Of a DNA stretch of 64,000 nucleotides, positions 11,501 through 22,254 are shown piece by piece. Both the position numbers and the translations under genes were made by a program. Under the pieces are notes generated by a model. The model was given only the letters and a program-made list of their open reading frames with translations. It was not told the DNA's origin and made no database searches. The stretch spans positions 8,160,758-8,224,757 of the forward strand of contig NC_049990.1 of NCBI RefSeq assembly GCF_000003815.2, read 5' to 3'. This DNA comes from Branchiostoma floridae (Eukaryota; Chordata; Leptocardii; Amphioxiformes; Branchiostomatidae). Positions within the stretch are counted from its first letter, which is position 1, and every line of letters starts with the position of its first letter.

Positions 11501-14500
11501 GTCACCCGCAGGCAGTCCACAATCACCTGCAAGCCCCCAGTCACTTGCCAGCCCCCAGTCACCTGCCGGCAGCCTGATCTCTGCGGGCAGCCCGCGTGGC
11601 TCGGCTAGCGGCGACGATGAACAAGCACCAAATGAAGAGGAAGATGAAAACATGGAGGACGGAAACGCTAATGCTTTTGAACAGAGCGATGCTGAGGATG
11701 AAAACAGGGAGGCAATTGGTGATGACGTTGAGCACAAGGATGTAGACTCTGGTCCTGAGGGAGACATGGAACAGGGCAGTGATGTTGAGGGGGAGAACAA
11801 TGTTGACAGAGAGATAGATAACGACAAAGAACAGACAGGGGATGATGATAATGATAGATACAGTCCTGGTGCACAGGATGGACAGAGAAGTGGTGGCAGT
11901 AGCCCTGAACCTGAGAAACAAACAGATGAACAGGTCACAGAGGAAGGAGCTCAGAATGACAGGAGCGAGGGAGAAGAAGAAGATGTGCCAAGCAGACGGA
12001 GGGTAAGAGTGATGGATGACAGCAGTGATGAGGAAGGGGAAAACAGAACGAGAGAAGACACTCCACAGGAAAAGGGGAGTGATGCAGAGTCTGATGGAGA
12101 AAGAGAGAACCTTTCTCCCAGAAAAGGTAAGAACTTACTAAGAAGGAGTCTTGCTTTGACAAAACAGGTTCTGCATGGGGATCCTTGTACATGCTTATAG
12201 ATATTAGGCTGACAATTTGGGCTTCTTGTAAATTTAGGTTTGTTTCATTTAGAAAGGCTATTAACAACTAACGGCACATTGACTTGTTTTGAGAACCATT
12301 TTACTGGTTTGTTCCACCTGATCATTCTGGAAAACTTGTGCTTTGGACTGTGCTTCACCGGTGTAACCGGATGAATTATGATGATGATGTTTCGCCTGAG
12401 TTACGCCAAATGGGAACAGACACGTAGACACCCATTAATTGCTTTAGGAAACAAATACCAGTGTTATAAATGTATTTTTGTTGTCACAAAAGTGACAATG
12501 ACTTACTGGAAAACTGTTTTTTTTCACAGGGAAGAGAGCAGCAGTATTATCAGATGATGAGGATGAGGAGACACAGCCTGTGCAAAGAAAGGCCCTGTCT
12601 TCAGATGAAGACTCAGACTCAAACCAACAGACAAAGAGAAAGGTACTGTATGTACTCAGGCCTTCTTTGCTTTAAAGATCTATGTGATTATCGATTCTAT
12701 CAGTATTTGCCCCATGAAACATGCACATGCACACTTTAAAAAAATCTTTATTGGAAAAAAAAGAGAAACAAGTTGGTACATGGCAAGCCTTATTCGTCTA
12801 AAGCTTTCCCGATTCTTTCCCAAGCTACGAATGATGCTTTCCCGATTCTGTGTTTTACATCGTTGAACATGAGTTAAAGGAACAGTCAGCACATGACAAA
12901 CACTTGATAAACGCCTACAATATATGAAGTGGGAACTAGCTAGCATGAGCTTTCCTTAGTCTGTGTTTTGCATGCACATACGCACGTACAGCCACCTACA
13001 TGTATTGACCTGTGACCTGCTGGTTTTCCCAGGGGGTGGTGTCAGATGATGATGATGATGATGAGAAGATGGGAGGAGGAAGTGATGAAGAAGTGGAGAA
13101 GGACAGCGATGATGAAGACAAGGATGTTGGGGATCTCATCGCAGATATCTTCGGTGACAGTGACGAGGATGAAGACTTTGAGGTAATCAAGACATTTACT
13201 TACTAGTACCGGTTTTTGTAGTATCAGACAGACTTTCATGCATTGTGCATAGTCAAACATTTTGATTGTCAAAAAGCAATGTAGTTGAACAGTTACTGTA
13301 GATTGTGTGTTAGAATTGAAGGCAATGGTTAATTTTGCAGGGTTTTGGTGAAGCAGAGGTTGAGGGAACTGTTCCAGAGGTGCAGAAGTCATCAGGAAGT
13401 AAGTACAGCCTTCACACACACACCAACCAAGCTACCTGCTACACTTCATACAAAATTTTGAATGTTGAAGTGTTGAAAATACAAAAACTTGATTTCATTC
13501 AATCATATCTCCACCAGTATTAATCGTATTGCATTTATTTATTGGTTTCATCATGCTTCCCATACTTCCTCTATGAGCCAGCCTCCCAGATTCACACATT
13601 CACTATCCGGTTTATTATTGTTTCCCCATCAGGCTAGGATAAGATGTGCTTGCTCATACATTTGTAGATGTGGAGGCTTGATGGCACCTCGCCATCAGCC
13701 TGTCTTTAGGGCTGACACTGTATAGGTTGAGGAGGTAAAGATCTTTCCTAATGATGTCAGTCCATCCTTCACAAGACTACTGGGTTAGATAAGTCCATTA
13801 GCCCTATTGTCCTGGGCAAGTGAAATAGCCCATCAGGCAAGCTCATGTCCTACCCCACTTGCCCGATTGGGCAAGTAAGATTTTTCCATGAGTGAGATTT
13901 TGATATGCTATACATAAATAGAGCCAATAAGAAAAATATTCCATTGCTGGAAGTAAAAATACATTGCAAAATCTTATTTGAATTTTGGGCAAGTAAAAAG
14001 TTGGTTTGGGCAAGTACTTGCCCGATAGGACAAGTGAATTTTGGAAAACTCCAACCCAGGACTAATGTGCATATGTTGTGTCCCCCCCAGTCCTGTCAGA
14101 CAGTGATGATGAGGGCGTGACAGGGGCGGAGTCAGAACAGGCTGCTGTACCCGCCGCTGAGTCGTCAGATTCTGATGATGACAGACCGTCCGCTGACAAA
14201 CCGTGAGTTCTGTCATATTCCTGGAACAAGTGAAGTAACCAAAGTTATACATGGTGTGAAGCAAGCAACCAAAATATATATATCTNNNNNNNNNNNNNNN
14301 NNNNNNNNNNNNNNNNNNNNNNNNNNNNNNNNNNNNNNNNNNNNNNNNNNNNNNNNNNNNNNNNNNNNNNNNNNNNNNNNNNNNNTACCCGGTAACCAAA
14401 TTTCAGGGGTGGCCAGACAACTTTCGCTTCATACCATGATTTTTGAACCCGTTTAATGACCCAAAACCTAAGTCGCACTTCCGGAACGGAAGTGTGACGT

Positions 14501-17500
14501 CAGTAAAGGGTCAAAGGTGCTTGGCAGTCGGTATCGGCCCCCGTCTCTGTTGAGGGAAGGTTGATGGGCTCTGATGTAGATAACCTCTTTCACTCCCCGG
14601 AGAAAGTAATCTTGTTCGGAATCAAGTATGTCCTTGTCGAAATCCTTTGACTCTTTACTGACGTCACACTTCCGTTCCGGAAGTGCGACTTAGGTTTTGG
14701 GTCATTACAACTTGAGAAGGATCAGAGGACTGATCAAAAGCTTGTTGGTAAGCGCTTTATTTTGTGTACGGATATAAAGTCTTAAAAACTGTATCATTAT
14801 GTTAACTACCGTCACAGATGAACTTACATTCAAGTATAAGTCAGTGTCAGTTAGTGAAGCACTGATGATGTTTCAGAAATTTGAACCTGTAAATAACTGA
14901 TTTTTGCGGTACTGTGCCATTACTGGTTAGGCGTACGTCACATTTCCAAACCGGGACCCAGGAACACAAAATATGATATAAAAGACATCAAACTACATGA
15001 GACATAAAGAAAGAGTCATGGGTATTATTTGTGTAAATTTTTGCATACACATTTCCATTTTTCATTTCCTCAAACAGCCCGGCCTGGTTTGGAAATGTGA
15101 CGTTAGCCATACCAGTGTACATCCGTATTATACACATTGGATAATTTCTCTGTACTTGTAACCCACTGTTGTTGTCATTAGGGACATGGTATCAGACTTT
15201 GACATCATGCTGCAGAAGAGGAAAGCGATGAACAAGGCCAACCGCAGGAAACGTAAAGACCATGACCTGATCAACGACTGTGACGACCTCATTGTGGCGC
15301 TCATCAACAAGATGAAGGCAGCAGTTGATGTACGTTGTTCTCTTCAATAGTGTTTTTATCCAATTTCAAGATGTCTTAAAATGTCCGATCATTTCTTATA
15401 GAAAGGTCCTGCAACTATTGCAGTTACTGTCTTACTGTCTTAAAGCCATCTGAGAGTAGATTTTCACAAAAGGAAGACTGAACACAAATTGATAATTTTC
15501 AATTTTATTTAAACTTACTTATCTATCACATTTACCAATAAAGATACGCCAAGTAGTGATTACTCAAGCTACTGGATATGAGTAATTACTATTTGCCGTA
15601 TCTTTCGTTAGCGACACTTATTGGATGTCTAACCATCATCGACGTACCAATAAAGATGTGTAAAGGTTTGAGCAAGAAGAAGCAATGATTATGATGTAGA
15701 GGATGACTTAAAAAGTAGTTTCAACCCTGCAAAGTAAACTCGTTAGATTTCTAACACCACGCCAGCTGATGAGCTTGTCCAATCTGTATAATTGACAGGA
15801 GGACCGGGTGTTGAACCAGAACCGACAGCCGGCCGTCAGGAAGCTGAAGATGCTGCCCAGCGTCATGCAGACTCTCAGGAAGTAAGTTCTACTGGAGAAA
15901 TGTGTTAAAACAAGTCAGAACTGTCTCCAACTTAAATGTCTTTTAGTCTAATTCATTGTTTGTGAGCCTACCTTGTTAATTTTTGTTCTTAAATCTGTTA
16001 TTTTGCACTTCTGAAAAAAACTCCATCAATATCATGTCAAGGGTTAAATAATGTGGCTCTAACGCTGCCATTTAATTGCTCTCTCTTTAGGAAAGATCTA
16101 CAGGAAGCCATCTTGGACTGTGGTATGCTTCCAGTCATAACGGTAGGAGATTTTTCAGTACAGTTGTATCGCATCTTCTATACTTGAGACCATAGCAAAA
16201 CTAGTCTTTATTTATTAGCAAACTGATGCCCATGATAAATTCTAGTCGTGTATAGATTATCAAATTATGTGTTTGATCTGTGGTGACATGTATCTTTAAT
16301 TATTAGCAATCTGATGCCCATGATACATTCTAGTTGTGTATAGATTATGAAGCAAACCAGATCCTGGTGTTTGATCTGTGGTGACATCTACTAAGCTCAG
16401 TGGGGCGGGTATGTAACCTCCAGGCAGATTTACCAGTGGCATAAGATACAAAATGTAGTATCAAAGCTGGCGAGGGAGTGTAGCCAACCAAGGAGTGTCA
16501 TCAGCCACTGGGCTGGCTCCCTTTGGCGGGCTATACTTCTTTGGCTGGCAATGATAGTATCTCATGCCACCGTAAATCTGCCTGAAGATTAGCGGATATG
16601 TACCATCAAGGCCCTCTTCATTCATTCCTTTATTTGAAGACCCTAACCTTTGCGTTCCTCCTCTAGGACTGGCTGTCCCCCCTCCCAGACCGCAGCCTGC
16701 CCCACCTGCACATCAGGGAGGAGATGCTGAAAATATTACAAGACGTAAGACTTTTACTAATATTGTAATAATTTATTTTTGGAAGGCTCAAAATCCTTTT
16801 TTTTCTGCATACCTGCACTGGTGCAGGTGATATTGAAAATTACCTGCACCACTCTGAATTTAGGAAGAATGGATCATACTAAAATTGGTCAGGAACAAAA
16901 GCTATTTTTTCTTGTATACTTTGTAGGAGGTACAATGCAGCTAATAACAACCTATACTATAGACACCTGCATGATAGGACATATATGTATAAAACCTAGT
17001 ACATGGACCAGTGTGGGTTAGATGAAGAAATACCTGCACAGCTCCAATTTTACCTGCACTAATCTGCATATGCAGGTGGTATTTCAAGCACTGACCTGTT
17101 ATCCTTCATTAGATGGCCAGGTTTTTCTTGGGTAGATCAAGAAACAGGTAACACAATATTTTGTCCTAGGTCTAATGGTTATTTGGTCCATGCCCCCTCC
17201 CCCTAGTTCCCACCGTGTAGCCAGGAGAGTCTGAAGTCCAGTGGAATTGGCCGTGCCGTCATGTACCTTTACAAACACCCCAAGGAGACCAGGAACAACA
17301 AGGAGAGGGCAGGCAAACTCATCAGTACGTACAACATCTCAGTTTTATAGAGGTTCTCTTTACAGGGGCGTATTATAGAATTTGGGCACTAAAACTGCAA
17401 ATATTTTTAATTTAAAAGTGTCCACTCTGGCTGACATTTACTAGTTTTCAACATACGGAACAACAGGAACAATAGACGCTAAACCGGATAGTGCGTGAGT

Positions 17501-20500
17501 GTGAGTGATTCACATAAGATTTTCACATTTCCAACATTTTTGTAAATGACAGAAAAGTAAGCCGTGTGTAGTCCCCTTGTTTTTGTACTTTTTAAATTGT
17601 AGCCTACTGAAAACTCCCACTGGTTGAAAGGGCGCATATGTAAAGACATCTTCAGGACACAACAAAGAAGCATTCATATGCTGTGAACATCGGTGAAAAA
17701 TGATGACCTTAAACCAAGGGTGTTATGAAGAGAAGTGAATGTGATTTTGACTGTTGAAATGTTCCCGTAATGAGATTTTCTCTTTGATTCCCAGACGAGT
17801 GGTCTCGGCCCATCTTTGGTCTGAACTCCAACTTCAAGTCCATGAGTCGAGAAGAGAGAGAGCAGAGGGACATGGAGCAGATGCCTAAGAGAAGAAGGAT
17901 GAGCAGGTCGAGACTGTTCAGTAGAACTTTGTGAAGTTAGATGTTCCTTTAATATGTAATCCTAGTACCATAATACTTTTTTGTGCTAACATACACCTGC
18001 AAGTAACGATTATGTTTCGAAAAAGATCCTGGTGATACTGTTGTATCACTGTTTTTACCTCCGTAAATAGGGAGGTATTTTGGTTGGTGTATTTGTCTTT
18101 GTGTGGGTCTTCAGTCATGAAATTATTGCTGTGAAGAGCATGTAGGGCAAAAGTGGCCTAATAGGATACTTGAAGAATTGGAAGTATAGTTTGGCCCAGG
18201 TCCAATGGTGTTGTAGTTGGGAGTCAGGATGACTCGTGGCTGCCACCACGCTGTAATTTGTGATAATGAAGCTTGGAGCTTGTCACAACAAAGTTCAACC
18301 TATTGCATCAGGCTCTTGTTATTTCATGTAGCATTGAAGTGAAGGGCTTGTGTTTAGTCTTGTTATGTCTATCTGCTGTATCAAAGGATGCTACTATCAA
18401 GATCATTATGGTTTGTTCAACATTGACACAAGCTCTGTATGTTAAACAGTGCTGCAGATGAGCCCAGGAGAAGTATGGATGTGGAGATGGCACAAGCACA
18501 GGGGTGAGTCTGGGTTACTTAAATCTAGTACAGTAGAAGCCCGTTGATTGCATAACAGATTACAGCACACTTCTGTTAATTGCACGGGATCACAAAATTC
18601 CAAATCAGTGGGGTCCAGCTGGATAACTTCACATTGTTACACCACCTGGATAGTTGCACGAAATACACTGGCAATGGGGTGTGCAATGGAATGGCTTCTA
18701 CTGTACTACAGTAGTAAATAGCCACTCAAATTTTATCCCACAATGTCTTTGAAACAATTCAATCACCTCAACTTGATAAGATCCAAGATTACATCCGGAT
18801 GTTTTGAGTTAAACTTTCAGAAGTGTAAAATGTGTCTTTGTCTGACTCATATACAAGTTGTATAAATTGCATGTCTTTAATCCAGGGCTGTTTACAGGTT
18901 CAATTTTTTTCCGTGCCTCTCATTGTTTCTGTGCCCATGTTGTTCATTTTTGTTTTCAAATATATCATTTTAAGCTTATAAAACTACATTCTATTGATAT
19001 GATACAGTTCAAACAAAGTTGGGAACGTATTTGTATTTTTGTCCATCCCAACAAGCAAGTCTCTATCCTTGGACAAAGGGAGAGGTCCTGGATACAGCCC
19101 AGCTTTCATTTTTGTTTACCTGCATGTCTAACCTTCGTGTGTTTCCCCAGCCCTGTGAAGCCAGGAGATCCAGGCTGGTGTGCCCGTGCGCGTGTTCCCA
19201 TGCCGTCTAACAGGGACTATGTGGTCAGGCCCAAATGGAACACGGAGAAGGAGATGAGTGAGGACCAGGAAAGGGAACAGAAACGTAGAAACAAGGTAAA
19301 CAGTTTTAGGCACATTTATCTTTCATTTAGAAAAAGAAACTACATGTACAAACCTGTGAGGTGAAGTACAGTTGTAGTTGTCTCTGTGTCCTTTGTTGTC
19401 AGTTATAACCCGTTCCCAGCTATGATGAGACCAGCCCTTGAAACTGAGACCCCATTCAAACTAGGACTTTGATCCAGGCACTGGATTTATCTGGATAATT
19501 TGATCTGCCAAATACACCTCCTCAGGTAGATTCAGCAGATCGGGGTAAATCCCCTATCGCAGCAAGATTTGAATTATTCATTCCAGGATTCACATATTGG
19601 GATTGATCTTGTACCTGTATGAATCTTGATTTCTGAATCCTGGTATGTTCGAGGTATAAAGAAAGTACAGTGGTAAACTTCATAGATGCATCATTCCACT
19701 CCTGCAAAAAGGCGATGCAGAGATAGCTGATAGTAGTCATTTCTTCTGTACATCTTTTCTGTCTTGTCCTCTTCCTTTCTTTCCCCTTCTTTGCTCTCTA
19801 CTTGCTTTCTGGATTTCTTCCTCTGCTTTCTTCCTTTTCCCTTTTTCAACTTTCTCTGACTTCTTTAATTTGTTGTTATTCCCATTGTGGTGCATTTCAC
19901 TTTTACTAAAGTTTTAGGAAATTTAAGACATTTGATTTATAGTGCATGTCACTTGTGTTTATTAAATGTTTCTTTTTGTGTTGTCCCCTCCCCTTCTTTG
20001 GTGGATGTTTCGGTGCCACTGTGTAGATTTCTAATAGTTTCACATCTGTGGAAATGGTAAGGTTTTCAAGGAATGATGTTTGTGCACTTTTGTATGGATC
20101 CTTCCATTCTTCTTGCCTGTTTTTTGCTTTTCCTATTTTCACTTCAAGGCTTAACATACAGTCAACCCGCACAATTTGACCACCTTTACATAAAGGCCAC
20201 CTGGCCATTGTCACCACTTTTTAGTGGTGCCTTAAATAATTGTTCCCATTGACACAAGCATTAAGAATCCTGTCTATAGTGACCACCTGTCTTCATAGAC
20301 CAGATTTTATTAATTCTCTGATTGGTCTTCTTGTGCAGTTTTGACTGTATTGAAGGCATGGTTTTGTCTTTGAAGTGGTTGAGAAACCTTTAGTATGAAT
20401 ATGTGTATTGTTCAATTCATATGCTCACAAATTGACACCCTTTTGTAGTATTTTCTGCTTCGGGGCACTTGGTCAGAGTGGTGCCTTTTACCATAGATTG

Positions 20501-22254
20501 TTATGTGGGTCGGTGAACAACCTTTCCACTACCATATTTTTGTTGTTCAGTCTTATTGGGGAAAGCAGCGTGGTTTGCTTTAGTGCATATGCATGAAATT
20601 AACCCATCTTCCTTTCATACATTCATCTGTTGTTTTTTTCCTACCACTGAATTGTTTAGAGTGTGGTGTGTGGTGACTTAACAACATACTGGGATTTAAT
20701 AGCTGCATGTCAGACATGAGACATGTTAAACTGTCTGTCTTGTAAGATTTTTGGATGACTTGGCTATTTTGAAGGGATGCAACATTGACGTTACACCATC
20801 TTTGCAAGGATATAAGCTGAACAAAAAAAAAGTAAAAAAAAACAAGTCTTGAAAACCTATTCTCCAAAAGCTAGTATTCAGCTTCTGTTGGGATTTTTTT
20901 TACATTTTGGAATTCAAAAGTTTTTTTTTACTAAATCTTCAGAATTTCTTCCAAAGAATTTTTGTGAGTTCACATGTGTTGACAGAAAAGAACATTTTTT
21001 GTTGTTTTTAACCTCAAAAGTGTCACCTGTATTGCATCCCTGCTTAAAGCCTCGTTGTGTATTTTAACCCACACAAGAGTTCTCTCCGGTCTCCTACCAG
21101 GGTTTCACCAAGACGAAGGATGCTCGATTAGAGAAACACATGAAGACACTTCGAGAAAGAAAGGCCAAACTGAAGATCCAACGCGCTGTTGGCATCAGCA
21201 TTCAGGGCAACAAGATGTCCCTTTAGTCCTTGTCTGAGTAGGAAGGTGATTTGTGAGTAATAGATACTAGTGTGATACAACAGGCCAACACAACAAAATT
21301 GTTTTGTTCAGTTTCATTCTAACACTGTTCTGAAATCTGTTTGATACATAAGTTTGAAACCACCACTTTTATTCTAAGAATTGTTTTCCTCAATTTCAAT
21401 GCAAAAAGATCATTTGGTTGCATTCTCATTTTTGAGATCTGTTTGGTACGTAAGTTTGAAACTAACACTTTTGTTTTAAGAATGTTTTCCTCGATTTCAG
21501 TGTGGAAAGGTCATTCAGTTGCATTCTCATTTTTGAAATCTGTTTGGTACATAAGTTTGAAACTAACACTTTTATTCTAAGAATTGTTTCACTGAGTTTA
21601 CAGCACTAAAAGAATTGTTCCTTTTCTCTGGTTTGAAGTGTTGCGTCTGTTGTAGAAGTGTATCTTTTACGTGTGCATATCAACCATCACCCTATGATTG
21701 CCTTTCAGTTTGTTGTTTACAGATGAGAGCACTTAACTTGAAAGTTTGCAGTGTTGATGCTTCCATGTTTCATTGCAAGACCTATAAAACAGGTCATGCA
21801 CGTTGTATGACCATGTGTTTTGCTTGAAATATCAATGGTATGTTGATAAAAGCCCAAAAGATACCATGCAAGATTTGGCCTTTCTCAAAGTCTTTTTTGG
21901 GCCTCTAGCTCTTTTGTTGGGCCTCTTGTTAAATTTGTGAATGTGAATGTTATATATGACTGTAACATCACAGTATACTGGCATGTCAAAGACCTTCACT
22001 GTGCATGTGTGATTTTGGCAACTGTCAAGGGGAGGAGCTATATCCATGGCCCAAAAGAGAGACTTAGAGAACAAATACATTGTATGGCAGTTTTTCTTAC
22101 TTTATTTTTGTCTGTTTTTAACCCCTAGGGCATAGTAGCACTGAAGGATGCCCGATTGGAAAAGCACGTGAAGACCTTCCGGGACAGGAAGCAGCGCATG
22201 AAGGCGGATCGAGCGGTCAAGATCAGTCTGGAGGGTCGTAACATGTCCTTATAG
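8590..22254 (+). CDS. IWS1: IWS1 (Spn1) transcription elongation factor homologue
   Basis: Sixteen exons join in phase: 8590-8623, 9171-9229, 10866-12126, 12530-12642, 13033-13182, 13341-13398, 14091-14202, 15182-15329, 15799-15881, 16091-16142, 16667-16744, 17207-17324, 17795-17906, 18450-18503, 19151-19295, then either 21101-21226 or 22129-22254. The product is 900 residues (human IWS1 is about 819). It starts [11 protein letters not shown]. Residues about 45-230 are Ser-Pro-Gln/Ala repeats, about 230-595 are very acidic with Ser-Asp clusters, and about 600-780 form the conserved TFIIS N-terminal-type (TND) helical domain with [30 protein letters not shown] and [18 protein letters not shown]. 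The basic C terminus ends in NKMSL or RNMSL. IWS1 is nuclear; it binds SPT6 and RNA polymerase II and links elongation with splicing and H3K36 methylation. The family assignment is very secure; individual exon edges are by eye. Confidence 0.93.
10990..11600 (+). repeat. Ser-Pro-Gln minisatellite inside IWS1 exon 3
   Basis: The DNA is a degenerate tandem array built on CCCCAGTCACCTGCAGGCAG-type units of 12-24 bases, encoding [16 protein letters not shown] repeats. Because the unit is a multiple of three, two other frames also stay open, which produces long but spurious frames on both strands (plus 10783-11577 and minus 10789-11310). The human protein instead has acidic serine repeats here, so the Ser-Pro expansion is probably a lineage feature. 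Confidence 0.85.
13530..14060. repeat. Repeat with GGGCAAGT motifs in IWS1 intron
   Basis: The motif GGGCAAGT or its complement ACTTGCCC occurs at least five times between about 13810 and 14035, including back to back as ACTTGCCCGATTGGGCAAGT and GGGCAAGTACTTGCCC. The outer copies are inverted relative to each other, so this may be a decayed inverted-repeat transposon. Boundaries are uncertain. Confidence 0.35.
14286..14385. other. Assembly gap of 100 N
   Basis: Exactly 100 undetermined bases inside the IWS1 intron after exon 14091-14202. The round number suggests a gap of unknown true size. The flanking exons keep phase, so no coding sequence need be missing. Confidence 0.98.
14456..14705. 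mobile_element. MITE with about 60-bp inverted ends and TA duplication
   Basis: ATGACCCAAAACCTAAGTCG opens the element and its complement closes it. The inverted match continues for about 60 bases, including ACTTCCGGAACGGAAGTG, with one or two mismatches. TA precedes (14454-14455) and follows (14706-14707). At 250 bp without a frame it is a Tc1/mariner-type MITE. The arms are so similar that the insertion may be recent, and it sits 70 bases from the assembly gap. Confidence 0.75.
15540..15606. repeat. Inverted repeat in IWS1 intron
   Basis: AAAGATACGCCAAGTAGTGA and its near complement at the right end make arms of about 27 bases around a short loop holding CTCAAGCTACTGGAT. A similar ACTCAAGCAACTGGAT string occurs near 53969, so this belongs to a dispersed repeat. 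Confidence 0.5.
16413..16592. mobile_element. MITE-like element, copy in IWS1 intron
   Basis: The ends carry CAGGCAGATTTACC and its near complement GGTAAATCTGCCTG, followed inward by GGCATAAGATAC and its complement. The central part has paired GGCGAGGGAGTGTAGCC and GGCTGGCTCCC segments. A related element with the same order of inverted motifs lies near 50028-50177. Confidence 0.5.
16800..17095. repeat. Repeat with inverted CCTGCA/TGCAGG motifs
   Basis: TACCTGCAC and GTGCAGGT or close forms occur repeatedly near both ends of this stretch (about 16806-16850 and 17030-17080) in opposite orientations. This suggests a decayed inverted-repeat element within the intron after exon 16667-16744. Confidence 0.35.
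18158..18335. repeat. Dispersed repeat, copy 1
   Basis: The strings GGTCCAATGGTGTT, GAGCTTGTC, GTTCAA and ATCAGGCT in this order are shared with 40709-40880. The two copies are about 165-175 bases long and moderately diverged. The element type was not identified; a SINE is possible. Confidence 0.5.
18531..18703. mobile_element. Pogo-like MITE, copy 1
   Basis: The ends CAGTAGAAGCC and GGCTTCTACTG are perfect inverted repeats, flanked by TA at 18529-18530 and 18704-18705. Internal strings such as TCCAGCTGGAT, TGCACGAAATACACTGGCAA and GGGGTGTGCAAT recur in a second copy at 23997-24161. A CAG terminus with TA duplication fits the pogo/Tigger branch of Tc1/mariner. Confidence 0.7.
20159..20347. 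mobile_element. Second pogo-like MITE family
   Basis: The ends CAGTCAACCCGCACAA and TTGTGCAGTTTTGACTG are inverted with few mismatches, and TA stands on both sides (20157-20158, 20348-20349). The 189-bp interior contains several GACCACCT-type words and no frame. It sits in the long intron before the alternative last exons of IWS1. Confidence 0.65.
21101..21226 (+). CDS. IWS1: IWS1 alternative last exon A
   Basis: This exon follows a strong acceptor (CTCCTACCAG), continues from exon 19151-19295 in phase 0 and encodes 41 residues ending GNKMSL then TAG. It is 24/41 identical to exon B at 22129-22254. The GNKM ending is closest to the vertebrate C terminus (GNKMPL). Because it carries a stop, it and exon B cannot both be read in one protein. 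Confidence 0.85.
   Translation, partial: GFTKTKDARLEKHMKTLRERKAKLKIQRAVGISIQGNKMSL
21332..21605 (+). repeat. 102-bp tandem repeat, about 2.6 copies
   Basis: Copies start with GARATCTGTTTGGTAC-like sequence at 21332, 21434 and 21535 and share AAGTTTGAAACTAACACTTT and GCATTCTCATTTTTGA. The array lies just after exon A and before exon B of IWS1, in what would be exon A's 3' UTR. Confidence 0.8.
22129..22254 (+). CDS. IWS1: IWS1 alternative last exon B
   Basis: Preceded by a T-rich tract and AACCCCTAG, it accepts phase 0 from exon 19151-19295 and encodes 41 residues ending GRNMSL then TAG. It keeps the core KDARLEKH and RAVKIS, the latter closer to the vertebrate AVKIS than exon A is. The shared frame, length and phase indicate an exon duplication. 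Confidence 0.82.
   Translation, partial: GIVALKDARLEKHVKTFRDRKQRMKADRAVKISLEGRNMSL

Noticed and set aside
10783-11577. 264-codon open frame overlapping the IWS1 repeat exon
   Set aside because: It is a second frame through the Ser-Pro-Gln minisatellite. The repeat unit is a multiple of three, so several frames stay open; the frame joined by exon phases is the Ser-Pro-Gln one.
13974-14478. Open frames crossing the N run
   Set aside because: Undetermined bases hide stop codons; these frames lie in an intron next to a MITE.
20020-20058. Possible 30-base micro-exon in IWS1 (TGTGTAG acceptor, GTAAGG donor)
   Set aside because: Phase would fit, but the ten residues have no counterpart in known IWS1 proteins and exon 19151-19295 joins the last exons directly.
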